Assembly: GCA_041611095.1 (NCBI GenBank)
Contig: JBFINP010000030.1
Coordinates: 1 to 36,277, forward strand
Direction of reading: 5' to 3'
Source of the DNA: UBA6912 sp041611095
GTDB taxonomy: Bacteria > Actinomycetota > Acidimicrobiia > Spongiisociales > UBA5794
Length of the DNA stretch: 36,277 nucleotides
Numbering within the stretch: position 1 is the first letter of the stretch; every line of letters begins with the position of its first letter. A program made the translations under genes and the position numbers. Positions 7,455 through 15,934 of this stretch are shown piece after piece. A model generated the notes under the pieces. It was not told where the DNA came from. It searched no databases and worked only from the letters and a program-made list of their open reading frames with translations.

Positions 7455-7496
7455 GTCGAGGTGCACCGTGGTGGCGCCTCATGGGAGGGAGAGAGC

Positions 7497-10400
7497 ATGA
7501 CCAAGGGTCTGCGGATCGAGCGGCGATTCACCGAGGAGGGCCAGGATCCCTTCGACAGCGTCGAGTGGTCCCGCCGGGACAGCCGGATCACCAACCCGGA
7601 CGGTTCCATCGTCTTCGAGATGAAGAACGCCGAGATCCCTGCACAGTGGTCGCAGGTCGCTGCCGACATCATGGTCTCGAAGTACTTCCGCAAGGCCGGC
7701 GTTCCCCAGATCGACGACGCCGGCAACCCGATCCTCGACGAGGACGGCAACCCGGTCACGGGCCCGGAGACCTCGGCACGCCAGGTCATCGGCCGGCTCG
7801 CCGGCACTTGGCGCTGGTGGGGTGAGACCCACAGCTACTTCGCCTCGGCCGCCGATGCAGACGCCTTCGAGGACGAGCTCGCCTACATGTTGCTCCACCA
7901 GATGGCGGCGCCGAACTCGCCGCAGTGGTTCAACACGGGCCTGCATCACGCGTACGGGATCACCGGGCCCGCCCAGGGTTTCTGGTATGTCGACCCGCAG
8001 ACCGAGGAGCTGCTCCCCTCCCCCGACTCGTACAGCCGCCCGGCGCCCCACGCCTGCTTCATCCAGGCGGTGGACGACGACCTGGTGAACGAGGGCGGGA
8101 TCATGGACCTGTGGGTGCGCGAGGCGCGACTGTTCAAGTTCGGCTCCGGCACCGGTTCGAACTTCTCCCGCATCCGAGCCGAGGGCGAGCCGCTGTCCGG
8201 TGGTGGCAAGTCGTCCGGGCTGATGAGCTTCCTCAAGGTCGGCGACCGCGCCGCCGGGGCCATCAAGTCCGGCGGCACCACGCGCCGCGCCGCCAAGATG
8301 GTGATCCTCGACGTCGACCATCCTGACATCGAGGCCTTCGTCAACTGGAAGGCGGGCGAGGAGGACAAGGTCCGGGCGCTCGTGGCCCACGGCTACGACT
8401 CGGATTTCAACGGCGAGGCCTACGCCACGGTCTCCGGCCAGAACTCCAACAACTCGGTTCGGGTCACGAACGAATTCGTCCGGGCCGTCATCGCCAATGG
8501 CGATTGGGAGCTGACCGCCCGCACCGACGGTGCGGTGATGAAGACGGTCAAGGCGCGTGATCTGTGGCGGCAGATCGCCGACGCCGCCTGGCAGTGCGCC
8601 GACCCCGGCGCGCAGTACCACTCGACCGTCAACGAGTGGCACACGTGCCCGGCCGGCGGAGAGATCCGTGCGTCGAATCCGTGCTCGGAGTACATGTTCC
8701 TAGACAACACGGCCTGCAACCTGGCGAGCCTCAACCTCGTCCAGTTCGAGAAGGCCGACGGCAGCTTCGACCTCGAGGCGTACCACCACGCCATCCGCCT
8801 GTGGACGATCGTCCTGGAGATCTCGGTGACGATGGCGCACTTCCCGTCGAAGGAGATCGCCCAGGGCAGCTACGACTACCGCACCCTCGGGCTCGGATAC
8901 GCCAATCTGGGGTCGCTGCTGATGCGGGCCGGCATCGCCTACGACTCCGACGAGGGTCGGGCCATCGCAGGTGCACTGACCGCGATCCTCACCGGCTACG
9001 CCTACGCCACCTCCGCCGAGATGGCCGAGGCCGTGGGCCCGTTCCCGAAGTTCGCCGAGAACCGGGACCACATGCTTCGGGTCATGGGCAACCATCGCAA
9101 GGCGGCCTACGGCGTCGACCAGTCGATGTACGACGGCATCGGCCATCACGTCGTGGGCATCGACCAGGAGATCTGCCCCGCAGGAATGCTCGCCGCCGCA
9201 CACGCGGCGTGGGACGAGGCCGTGGAGCTGGGTGGTAAACACGGGTATCGCAACGCCCAGGCCACCGTGCTCGCCCCGACCGGAACCATCGGGCTGCTCA
9301 TGGACTGCGACACCACCGGTGTCGAGCCCGACTTCGCCCTGGTGAAGTTCAAGAAGCTCGCCGGCGGTGGCTATTTCAAGATCGCCAACCAGTCGATCGC
9401 CCCGGCGCTGAAGCGGCTCGGCTACACCAGCCAGCAGATCCAGCGGATGATCGAGTACGTCGTTGGCACCATGAGCCTGCACCGGGCGCCGCACGTCAAC
9501 ACGGCGACGCTCATCGCCAAGGGCTTCACGGCCGACGACATCGACAAGGTCGAGCAGCTGTTGCCTGGCGTGTTCGAGCTCACCTTCGCCTTCAACCAGT
9601 GGACGCTGGGCGAGGAGACGATGGAGCGGCTCGGCTTCACCCCGGAGCAGTACACCGATCCGAAGTTCAACATGCTGAAGGCGCTGGGGTACTCGGACGC
9701 CGACATCCGTGAGGCCAACGACTACATCTGTGGCCGGCAGACGATCGAGGGCGCTCCGCACCTTCGTGACGAGCACCTGCCCGTGTTCGACACGGCCAAC
9801 AAGAACGGCCGTTACGGCGAGCGGTTCATCCACCACCACGGCCACATCAAGATGATGGCGGCGGCCCAGCCGTTCATCTCGGGGGCGATCAGCAAGACGA
9901 TCAACATGCCCAACGAGGTGACGGTCGAGGACATCGAAGAGTCCTACATGATGTCGTGGGAGCTGGGCCTCAAGGCGATGGCGCTGTACCGGGACGGCTC
10001 GAAGGCGAGCCAGCCGCTGTCGGCGACATCCGACGACGGTGTCTCCGAGGAGGAGTCCGAGGGGCTCGAGGAGGCGCTCGCCGACGAGCGGGACCTGGTG
10101 CTCATGGGTCACACCACGATCCACGGTGGGATGTTCCGTCCGGGCATTTCCCCGTCCGAGGCCTACGACGACCTGCCCCGTCCCCGGTTCCTGCTGCCCG
10201 CTCGCCGCGGTGGCTACACGCAGGAGGCTCGGGTCGGTGGGCACAAGCTCTTCATGCGTACCGGCGAGTACGAGGACGGCACGCTAGGCGAGCTGTTCCT
10301 CGACCTGGCGAAGGAGGGGGCGACGCTGCGCGGCATCCTGTCCTGCTTCGCCATCGCCGTGTCGAAGGGCCTCCAGTACGGCGTGCCGTTGGAGGAGTTC

Positions 10401-11039
10401 GTCGACACGTTCACGTTCCAGACCTTCGAGCCGCGCGGCATGGTGGAGGGCCATCCCAACATCAAGATGGCCAACTCCATCGTCGACTACGTGTTCCGGG
10501 CCCTTGGCGTCGAGTACCTGAAGCGGGACGAGCTCGCCCAGGTGCCGCCCGACCGCACCGCCGAGCTCCCCGAGCCGAAGAAGGGTATAGCCATCGATGC
10601 GGGTGTCCAGCTCGACCTCGAGGAGGCGGCCAAGGAACGCGACATCGACGACCAGATCGCAGCTGCACAGTTCGTCGATACGGATGACGGTTCGGCCAGG
10701 CCAGGCGGCATGGCTTCGCCCTCCCCTGCCTCGATCCCTACCACGAGCAGGGGAGGGTCTGCCGCCACACGCCTGAGCGACGGCCCCGGCACCATGGCAG
10801 CTACCGCGACGGCGACCAACGGCGCCGCAGTGACCCGGATCGATACCTCCCCCTCCGGGAGAGGTGCCCCGGCGGCAGCGGGGGCGGTCGGGGCCGACGT
10901 CCAGACCGCAGCCGTCCAGGCCGTGCTCGCCGACAAGATGGGCGACGCCCCACTGTGCGACACGTGTGGCCATATCACGGTCAGAAACGGCTCCTGCTAC
11001 CGCTGCCTCAACTGCGGCGACAGCAAGGGCTGCAGTTAG
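7497..11039 (+). CDS. nrdJ: Adenosylcobalamin-dependent (class II) ribonucleoside-diphosphate reductase
   Basis: Protein of 1180 aa that makes deoxyribonucleotides using a B12-generated thiyl radical. ATG 7497 has GGGAGGGAG just upstream. Cys396 in SNPCSEY is the expected thiyl-radical residue, with Glu398 beside it. Cys407 in ACNLASLNL and Cys187 in HACFIQ form the expected redox pair; the 11-residue spacing 396-407 matches the Thermotoga maritima enzyme (322/333). PTGTIG (594-599) is the phosphate-binding loop. A TSCPD-type domain follows (about 905-1010), then a low-complexity Ala/Ser/Thr/Gly linker (about 1062-1150). A terminal zinc-ribbon-like tail (about 1154-1180: CDTCG, CYRCLNCG) probably relays electrons to the active site. 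It is longer than the usual 950-970 aa of actinobacterial homologues, partly through that linker. It is monocistronic, with control elements at 7346-7454. Confidence 0.95.
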   Translation: MTKGLRIERRFTEEGQDPFDSVEWSRRDSRITNPDGSIVFEMKNAEIPAQWSQVAADIMVSKYFRKAGVPQIDDAGNPILDEDGNPVTGPETSARQVIGRLAGTWRWWGETHSYFASAADADAFEDELAYMLLHQMAAPNSPQWFNTGLHHAYGITGPAQGFWYVDPQTEELLPSPDSYSRPAPHACFIQAVDDDLVNEGGIMDLWVREARLFKFGSGTGSNFSRIRAEGEPLSGGGKSSGLMSFLKVGDRAAGAIKSGGTTRRAAKMVILDVDHPDIEAFVNWKAGEEDKVRALVAHGYDSDFNGEAYATVSGQNSNNSVRVTNEFVRAVIANGDWELTARTDGAVMKTVKARDLWRQIADAAWQCADPGAQYHSTVNEWHTCPAGGEIRASNPCSEYMFLDNTACNLASLNLVQFEKADGSFDLEAYHHAIRLWTIVLEISVTMAHFPSKEIAQGSYDYRTLGLGYANLGSLLMRAGIAYDSDEGRAIAGALTAILTGYAYATSAEMAEAVGPFPKFAENRDHMLRVMGNHRKAAYGVDQSMYDGIGHHVVGIDQEICPAGMLAAAHAAWDEAVELGGKHGYRNAQATVLAPTGTIGLLMDCDTTGVEPDFALVKFKKLAGGGYFKIANQSIAPALKRLGYTSQQIQRMIEYVVGTMSLHRAPHVNTATLIAKGFTADDIDKVEQLLPGVFELTFAFNQWTLGEETMERLGFTPEQYTDPKFNMLKALGYSDADIREANDYICGRQTIEGAPHLRDEHLPVFDTANKNGRYGERFIHHHGHIKMMAAAQPFISGAISKTINMPNEVTVEDIEESYMMSWELGLKAMALYRDGSKASQPLSATSDDGVSEEESEGLEEALADERDLVLMGHTTIHGGMFRPGISPSEAYDDLPRPRFLLPARRGGYTQEARVGGHKLFMRTGEYEDGTLGELFLDLAKEGATLRGILSCFAIAVSKGLQYGVPLEEFVDTFTFQTFEPRGMVEGHPNIKMANSIVDYVFRALGVEYLKRDELAQVPPDRTAELPEPKKGIAIDAGVQLDLEEAAKERDIDDQIAAAQFVDTDDGSARPGGMASPSPASIPTTSRGGSAATRLSDGPGTMAATATATNGAAVTRIDTSPSGRGAPAAAGAVGADVQTAAVQAVLADKMGDAPLCDTCGHITVRNGSCYRCLNCGDSKGCS
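10719..10757. repeat. Perfect inverted repeat inside the nrdJ linker
   Basis: CCCTCCCCTGC (10719-10729) and GCAGGGGAGGG (10747-10757) form 11-bp perfect arms with a 17-base loop. They are in frame within the low-complexity linker, where they encode Ser/Pro/Arg/Gly-rich sequence. They look like a palindromic repeat inserted in frame rather than evolved coding sequence. Confidence 0.6.
10845..10865. repeat. Second hairpin inside the nrdJ linker
   Basis: A 21-base dyad with arms ACCTC/GAGGT and CCC/GGG around a TCC centre, with one mismatched pair. It resembles the common intergenic CTCCCTCCGGGAG-type repeats of GC-rich bacteria. It lies in frame about 90 bases after the first hairpin. Confidence 0.5.
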
Positions 11040-11094
11040 CGGCCGGGGGGGACGCCCGCAAGGGGGGAGGCCCAGGAGGGGGGAGGCACCAAAC

Positions 11095-11120
11095 CGAGAG
11101 GGACCTTCGGGTCCCTCTCG
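11095..11120 (+). terminator. UUCG-capped terminator hairpin after nrdJ
   Basis: CGAGAGGGACC and GGTCCCTCTCG form a perfect 11-bp stem closed by a TTCG tetraloop, 55 bases past the nrdJ stop. There is no long T tract, which is common in GC-rich actinobacteria. It also lies just past the end of the convergent minus-strand gene, so it may serve both directions. Confidence 0.8.
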
Positions 11121-11180
11121 TCGCGTCTGTGGGTGCGCGAGCGGTTCTGGGCGACATCGGTCTGACCGATCGAGCCGTGC

Positions 11181-11762
11181 TCAACTCGGACAAGCGCCGA
11201 TCGTGAAGCCTTCAGCTAGCTCTTTCACGTCAATCGACGAGCCGGTGACGCCGACGATTACAGCCCCATCTTCGAATACACACGTCGCCTTGGTGCCCGA
11301 GCCGTCGGCAATTCCAAACCAGCTGATGCCCGTGGCGATGACGACAAAGAGCACGCCAACGATCGTGAGACCTATTCCTGTTCTGAGGTCATCGTGAGCG
11401 TTCTCGTCAGCACGCCGGCGATGATCGATGAGGCGGACGTGGAGGGTCTCTATGGGCTGCCGCTCAATCAATTCGCGGTTGAACGGATCGCCGAAGGCAG
11501 CCGAGTAGAAGCGAAACAAGCCCGCACCCAACAGCGCCAGACCGAGGACTATCAGGGATCCGGTCGTCAGCTGCGCCCAGGTCTCCAGCTTCGAGAATTC
11601 GTCAGCGCCTTTGACGATCGTGACGGTGGCGATCAACCCGACGAGAGCAGTGTTCCAGGGCAGCCACTTCTCAGCTCTCGACCGAGCGGTCTTGACCCTC
11701 GCCTTCTCGGCGAGGTCCAGTTCCTTGTTCGCCTCCAGATCGAGGCGTGACAGCTGTGTCAC
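11181..11762 (-). CDS. Three-helix membrane protein of unknown function
   Basis: Protein of 193 aa, family not recognised. It starts with a charged amphipathic stretch (LDLEANKELDLAEKARVKTARSRAEKW), followed by three hydrophobic segments: NTALVGLIATVTIV, GSLIVLGLALLGAGLF and GIGLTIVGVLFVVIATGISW. A soluble loop rich in Arg/Glu/His separates the second and third, and a 40-residue tail ends in GACPS. GTG 11762 is chosen because GAGGGGAGG lies 4 bases upstream and it overlaps the stop of the preceding gene (GTGA). The layout loosely recalls two-helix SLATT-type effector proteins, but I see no diagnostic motif and do not assign it. Confidence 0.65.
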   Translation of the reverse strand: MTQLSRLDLEANKELDLAEKARVKTARSRAEKWLPWNTALVGLIATVTIVKGADEFSKLETWAQLTTGSLIVLGLALLGAGLFRFYSAAFGDPFNRELIERQPIETLHVRLIDHRRRADENAHDDLRTGIGLTIVGVLFVVIATGISWFGIADGSGTKATCVFEDGAVIVGVTGSSIDVKELAEGFTIGACPS

Positions 11763-12088
11763 ATTGCCTCCCCTCGGCAGTGAATGAGCCATTCGCGACC
11801 GCAGCCTGAAGCGCCTTCCTTCTTGTGATCGAACTTGCAACCGCAGACAACGTGAACCTGGATGGGCCGGCGCTGGGCCTCCTCAGCCGTGGCGACATCG
11901 GCTTCGATCGGTACCGAGCCACCAAGTCCGACACCCTCGACGACGGCATCGCACCTAGGGCATGGGCCTTGCGCGTAGGTGGCCGTGACTTCTCCTGCTA
12001 CTTCGGTCCAGCACTTCCAATTGGACATGTCGATGTCTTCTGAAGGAACAACCTCGTATTCCCACACGACGTCGTTGTTGTGTCCCAT
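11759..12088 (-). CDS. Small cysteine-rich (zinc-ribbon-like) protein
   Basis: Protein of 109 aa, not recognised. It has CPRC (about residues 43-46), CGC and SGCGREWLIHC further on, consistent with one or two zinc knuckles. An aromatic and acidic N-terminal half (VVWEYEVVPSEDIDMSNWKCWTEVAG) precedes them. ATG 12088 follows GGGGAGG at good spacing. It is coupled to the membrane protein by a 4-base overlap, so the two probably work together. Base composition across both genes is lower than around them, in line with transfer from elsewhere. Confidence 0.65.
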   Translation of the reverse strand: MGHNNDVVWEYEVVPSEDIDMSNWKCWTEVAGEVTATYAQGPCPRCDAVVEGVGLGGSVPIEADVATAEEAQRRPIQVHVVCGCKFDHKKEGASGCGREWLIHCRGEAM

Positions 12089-12202
12089 CCATCCTCCCCA
12101 CTAATAGCCGACAGTGAACGCTAGCCGCAGAGGTCTTGGGCAGAAGATCGACTTGGCACCCGACCCCCCGAATTCGTCACACCCGCTCGAGACAATGGGT
12201 CC

Positions 12203-13329
12203 ATGTTCGACTCATGGACCGTCGACCAACTCGAGCAGACGCTGACTGAGGCGGAGCAGCGCATCGGGCGGTTGCGGGCGATGCAGATGGCGTTGCTCGA
12301 TCGGCTCGATGTCGCCCAGGTGGCCCGCCTCGACGGGTCCCGCAACCTCGCCGAGTGGGTCGCCGCCCGCACCGACGTCGACCACCACAGCGCCCGCGAG
12401 CTGGTCCGCACCGCGAGCACCACCGCCGACCGACCGGAGCTGCGCATCCGCCTCGCCGAGGGTGACTGGTCCTTCGCTCGTTGCGCCGCCACCGCCCGGC
12501 TCGCCGCCACCGGCGCCTCGGCCGACACGATCCGAGAGTCAGCCGGATACGACATCGCCGGTGTCCGCCGTCTCGCCTCCCGTCGTCGGCGCTTCACCCG
12601 CGTGGACGAACGGGAGGCGTTCGAGCGACGTCACCTCGTCATGGAATCGTCGCTCGACGACGCCATGGGCCGCATCTACGGCGAGTTCACCGGCTACGAC
12701 TGGCGACTCATCGAGAAAGCCATCACCGAACGCGCCGACTCGTTCCCCTCCAGCCAGGATGCCGAACGCACCACCACCTTCCAGCGTCGCGCCGACGCCC
12801 TCGCCTCCATCTGCCAGGACGTCCTCGACGGGGACGCCTCAAACGCAGCGGGCTCCACCCAGACCCGGCTCGTCAGCGTGTTCGTCGACGCCCGCACCCG
12901 CACCGACGACCCGCAGCACATCGACGCCATCATCGAATCCGGACCACGCGTCGGGGTCGCCACGATCGAACGCATCCTCTGCGGCGGCACCGTCGAAGCC
13001 ATAGGCATCACAGACGACGGCACACCGTTGGCGCTGGGACGCAGCACCCGGGCCATCCCGCCGAGCTGCGGCGCTTCGTCCTCCACCGCGACGATGGCTG
13101 CACCGCCGACGGGTGCATCTCCCGCTATCGCCTCCAGCCCCACCACATCGTCCCGTGGAGCGACGGCGGCCGCACCGACCCCGCCAACCTCACCACGCTC
13201 TGCTGGTACCACCACCACGTGGTCGTCCACGGCCGGGGCTACCGCATCGACCCCAGCACCCCGCCCCGACGACGGCGCTTCCTCAGGCCTATGGCCAACC
13301 GGGCACCGCCTCGGCGATCGGCTGCCTAA
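12203..13329 (+). pseudogene. DUF222/HNH endonuclease (13E12 type), frameshifted
   Basis: The N-terminal DUF222 part reads from ATG 12203 (FDSWTVDQLEQTLTEAEQRI...) to GRSTRAIPP near 13062. The HNH nuclease part then continues in another frame: ELRRFVLHRDDGCTADGC, HHIVPWSDGG, NLTTLCWYHHH, ending at TAA 13329. Restoring one G near 13063 (CCGAG to CCGGAG) rejoins them as PPELRRFVLHRDDGC, the normal family order. Without it, the first frame runs into a low-complexity Thr/Ser/Pro tail to 13375 that resembles no protein. Such genes are multicopy and mobile-like in actinobacteria. The single missing base could be a true mutation or an assembly error. Confidence 0.8.
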
Positions 13330-13358
13330 TCGTGCAGATGCGCGCCCCGTCCACCCGG

Positions 13359-13928
13359 TCAGCGCCCTCCGGTGACGCTTCCCAGGACGGCCGACGCGAG
13401 CTCGCTCCGGTTCATCCCCGAGCGGCCTTCGATGTCCAGCTGCGAAGCAGCCTCCTCCAACTCGTCGCGTGTCATCTTGTCGACGCGCACCACCCACTTC
13501 TCCCTCTCGAGCTCTTCGCCCAGCCGGTCGAGGTCCTCCTCAGAGAAGAGGTTCCTCACCTGCGGAAACATCTCCTTCTCCTCTTCGCTCGCGTGGTGCT
13601 CGACGTTCTCGATGAGGACGGTCATCTTGGCGGCATAGCGATCGTCGGATGGGTCGAGTTGCTCGATCTCCGCCATCAAGAGATCGACGACGTGATGCTC
13701 TTCGTTGCTCTCCGCCGTCAGGTCGGCGAGCTCAGATCCTCCTGCCTCCTTCACGGCGGGATAGAACACGCGCTCCTCGATTGCAGTGTGGACCGTGAGC
13801 TCCTCGAAGATTCGAGACACGACGTCCGCCATCTTCGCGGTGTCGTCGTCCTCCGAAGCGGCACGAAACTCCATGAACAGGTCGCGCACCTTGTCGTGAT
13901 CTGCTTTGAGTACCGCAAGGGCATCCAT
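13359..13928 (-). CDS. Hemerythrin HHE-domain protein with Rho-N/SAP-like C-terminus
   Basis: Protein of 189 aa. Residues 1-130 form a four-helix hemerythrin-type domain with the expected diiron ligands: His11 (ADHDKV), His47 and Glu51 (HTAIEERVFYP), His78/79 (EEHHVVD), and His111/112 with a following Glu (EHHASEEEKEMFP). About residues 150-186 (KMTRDELEEAASQLDIEGRSGMNRSELASAV) resemble the small helix-extended Rho-N/SAP fold that binds nucleic acid. Such proteins sense or handle oxygen, iron or NO; the added domain may tie this to DNA or RNA. ATG 13928 has GAGGAG 7 bases upstream. It is convergent with the broken HNH gene and intact. Confidence 0.85.
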   Translation of the reverse strand: MDALAVLKADHDKVRDLFMEFRAASEDDDTAKMADVVSRIFEELTVHTAIEERVFYPAVKEAGGSELADLTAESNEEHHVVDLLMAEIEQLDPSDDRYAAKMTVLIENVEHHASEEEKEMFPQVRNLFSEEDLDRLGEELEREKWVVRVDKMTRDELEEAASQLDIEGRSGMNRSELASAVLGSVTGGR

Positions 13929-14039
13929 GCTCTTCTCCTCGACGCTGGGTTACGTTTGCGTGGGTCGATCGCTACCCACCTCACACAGCGGTCAAACGTC
14001 AAAAGGACGACCTCGCAGCATGAGTCCGTCGAGGCGAGA

Positions 14040-15785
14040 TCAGTCCGGCAGACCCGCCTTGACCAGCCCTTCCCGATACAGATCGATGTGACCGGGATCA
14101 CGCCAGATGACGTTGCGCACGAAGTCCGACGCCGTGGTGCCGGGGCGTGAGGCGATGATGAAGCCGATGTGGTGCGACGCCTCGTCGAGGCGACCGAGCT
14201 GGCCGAGCGCGGCCGCCGCTATGGCGCGGGTCTGCAGGTAGTCATTCACTTCGAGCGCACGGTGCGCCCACGCCAATGCCGCCTCGAATCGGGCCGCCAG
14301 GTAGTGGCTGAACGCGAGGTTGTTGGCGATGTGGTACCGCCACGGCTCGTAGCCGGCGTTCCGCCACGCCTGGCTGAGTTGGTCGATCCCTCCATCCGGG
14401 TCACCCATGAAGTAGTGGAGCTGGCCTGCCACGTTGAGGACCATCGGATCATCCGGGGTGAGGGCGAGGCCGCGTCGGGCGAGATCGGCGGCAGCCTCGA
14501 ACGATCCTTCGGCATGGCGCACATATGCCATCGCGGCAATTGCCTGGGGATCCGTGGGGTCGCTTCGGTAGGCCTCCCGGGCGCTCGCCGACATCTGGTC
14601 CCAAGGGTTGCGGTCGTCGATGCGCCATCTGTTGTAGGCCACGTTGACCCACGCCATGGCCCGCAACGAGTGCGCCATCGTCATACTCGGATCTCGCTCG
14701 CCCGCGATCTCGAGGAGCCGGATCGCCTCCGCCGTGCCCTCATACGTAGCCTGATACGCCTGCCACTTGGCCCGCTGCACCATCTCCCAGACGCCGAGCG
14801 AGGTGCTGCTCGTCTTGCCGAGCTGCTCGGCGGCAGCCCGCTCGACGTGAGGATGCACCCGGGCGGCGATCTCGTGCACGATCTCGTCCTGGACGGCGGA
14901 GATGTCGTCGAGCTGCCGGTCGTACCGGTCGGCCCAGACATGGTGACCCGACTCGGCCTCGACGAGCTGCGCCGTATCCGCACGCGATCGCCGGCACGGC
15001 GCGTGCTCCCCTCGACGACGAAGGTGGCGTCGAGCTCCCGAGCCGTTCGCCGGATGTCACTCGCCCGGCCCTTGAACGCGAAGGTCGAGTTGCGGGATAC
15101 GACCTTGATGTCGCGGTATCGGGACAGGGCCGTGATCAGGTCCTCGGTGAGCCCATCGGCGAAGTACTCCTGGTCGGTGTCCCCGCTCAGGTCCACGAAG
15201 GGGAGGACCGTAACGCTCGGTAGGGCGTAGCGCGAGGTGGCTACCGAATCGGGCGGCGCCGAGAGCCGGCCCATGGCCACCTTCCACGCCCGGACCGGCT
15301 GCGGGATGTTCTTGACCTCGATGGCGCCGAGGTCCTCGAAATCGACGTCGAGCCTCGTGGCGACGTGGCGGTGTACGGCATCAGATACGCAGATCCCGCC
15401 TACCTCGGCATGTGCCTCCAACCGAGCTGCGATGTTCACGCCGTCGCCGTACACATCCCCGTCGTCCTCGACGATCACATCTCCGAGGTTGATGCCGATC
15501 CGGTATTCCATCCGGCATTCCCGAAGGCAGCACCGCGTTGCGCTCGGCCATCAGGCGCTGTGCGTCGATGGCGGCCTGCACGGCCTCCACGGCCGAAGGA
15601 AACTCGATGAGCAGCCCATCGCCGGTGCCCTTGACGATGCGGCCGCCGTGGTTGAGCACGATGGGATCCGTCTCGTTGCGGTGCGCCTTGAGGACGGCGA
15701 GCGTGCCTTCTTCGTCCTCGGCCATCATTCGCGAGTAGCCGGCCACGTCCACCACCACGATCGCGGCCAAGCGCCTGCTCGTCAT
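14040..15785 (-). pseudogene. Class III adenylate/guanylate cyclase with TPR-type C-terminus, two frameshifts
   Basis: Read together, three frames give a familiar protein of about 582 aa. ATG 15785 (GGAGG upstream) begins the cyclase domain with LAAIVVVDVAGYSRMM (first metal Asp) and GTGDGLLIEF (second metal Asp). The second frame carries MEYRIGINLGDV and YGDGVNIAARLE (transition-state Asn and Arg), then a VLPFVDLSGD...EYFADGLTEDLITALSRY segment. The third frame gives the TPR-like helical region to 14040. An extra base in CCC at 15520-15522 and a missing base near 14975 separate them; correcting both restores LPSECRMEYRIGINL and VRITAQLVEAESG. The two shifts cancel overall. Product would be cAMP or cGMP. 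Real decay or sequencing error cannot be told apart here. Confidence 0.8.
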
Positions 15786-15934
15786 AGCTCGCCTCCGGAC
15801 GGCATCCGAACACGATTCACGGTACCGACTCTGACTCTGCGGCGATGTCACAGGCGCCCCAGGTGACGCTCCTCCCGGTGCAGCGATCCGTGCGCGTAGG
15901 TTGTGAGAGAGGCTCTAGCGCAAGGGAGGACGCA

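Noticed and set aside
8700..10244. Minus-strand 514-codon frame inside nrdJ
   Set aside because: Antisense shadow in GC-rich DNA; the plus strand carries all the catalytic motifs of the reductase.
11181..11762. Assignment of the three-helix protein as a SLATT-domain defence effector
   Set aside because: Helix layout is only loosely similar, there is a third helix and no SLOG, SMODS or nucleotidyltransferase partner nearby.
12481..13329. Separate 282-codon frame covering the HNH motif
   Set aside because: Only its last 90 codons resemble protein; the HNH part is the continuation of the frameshifted DUF222 gene, so it is included there.
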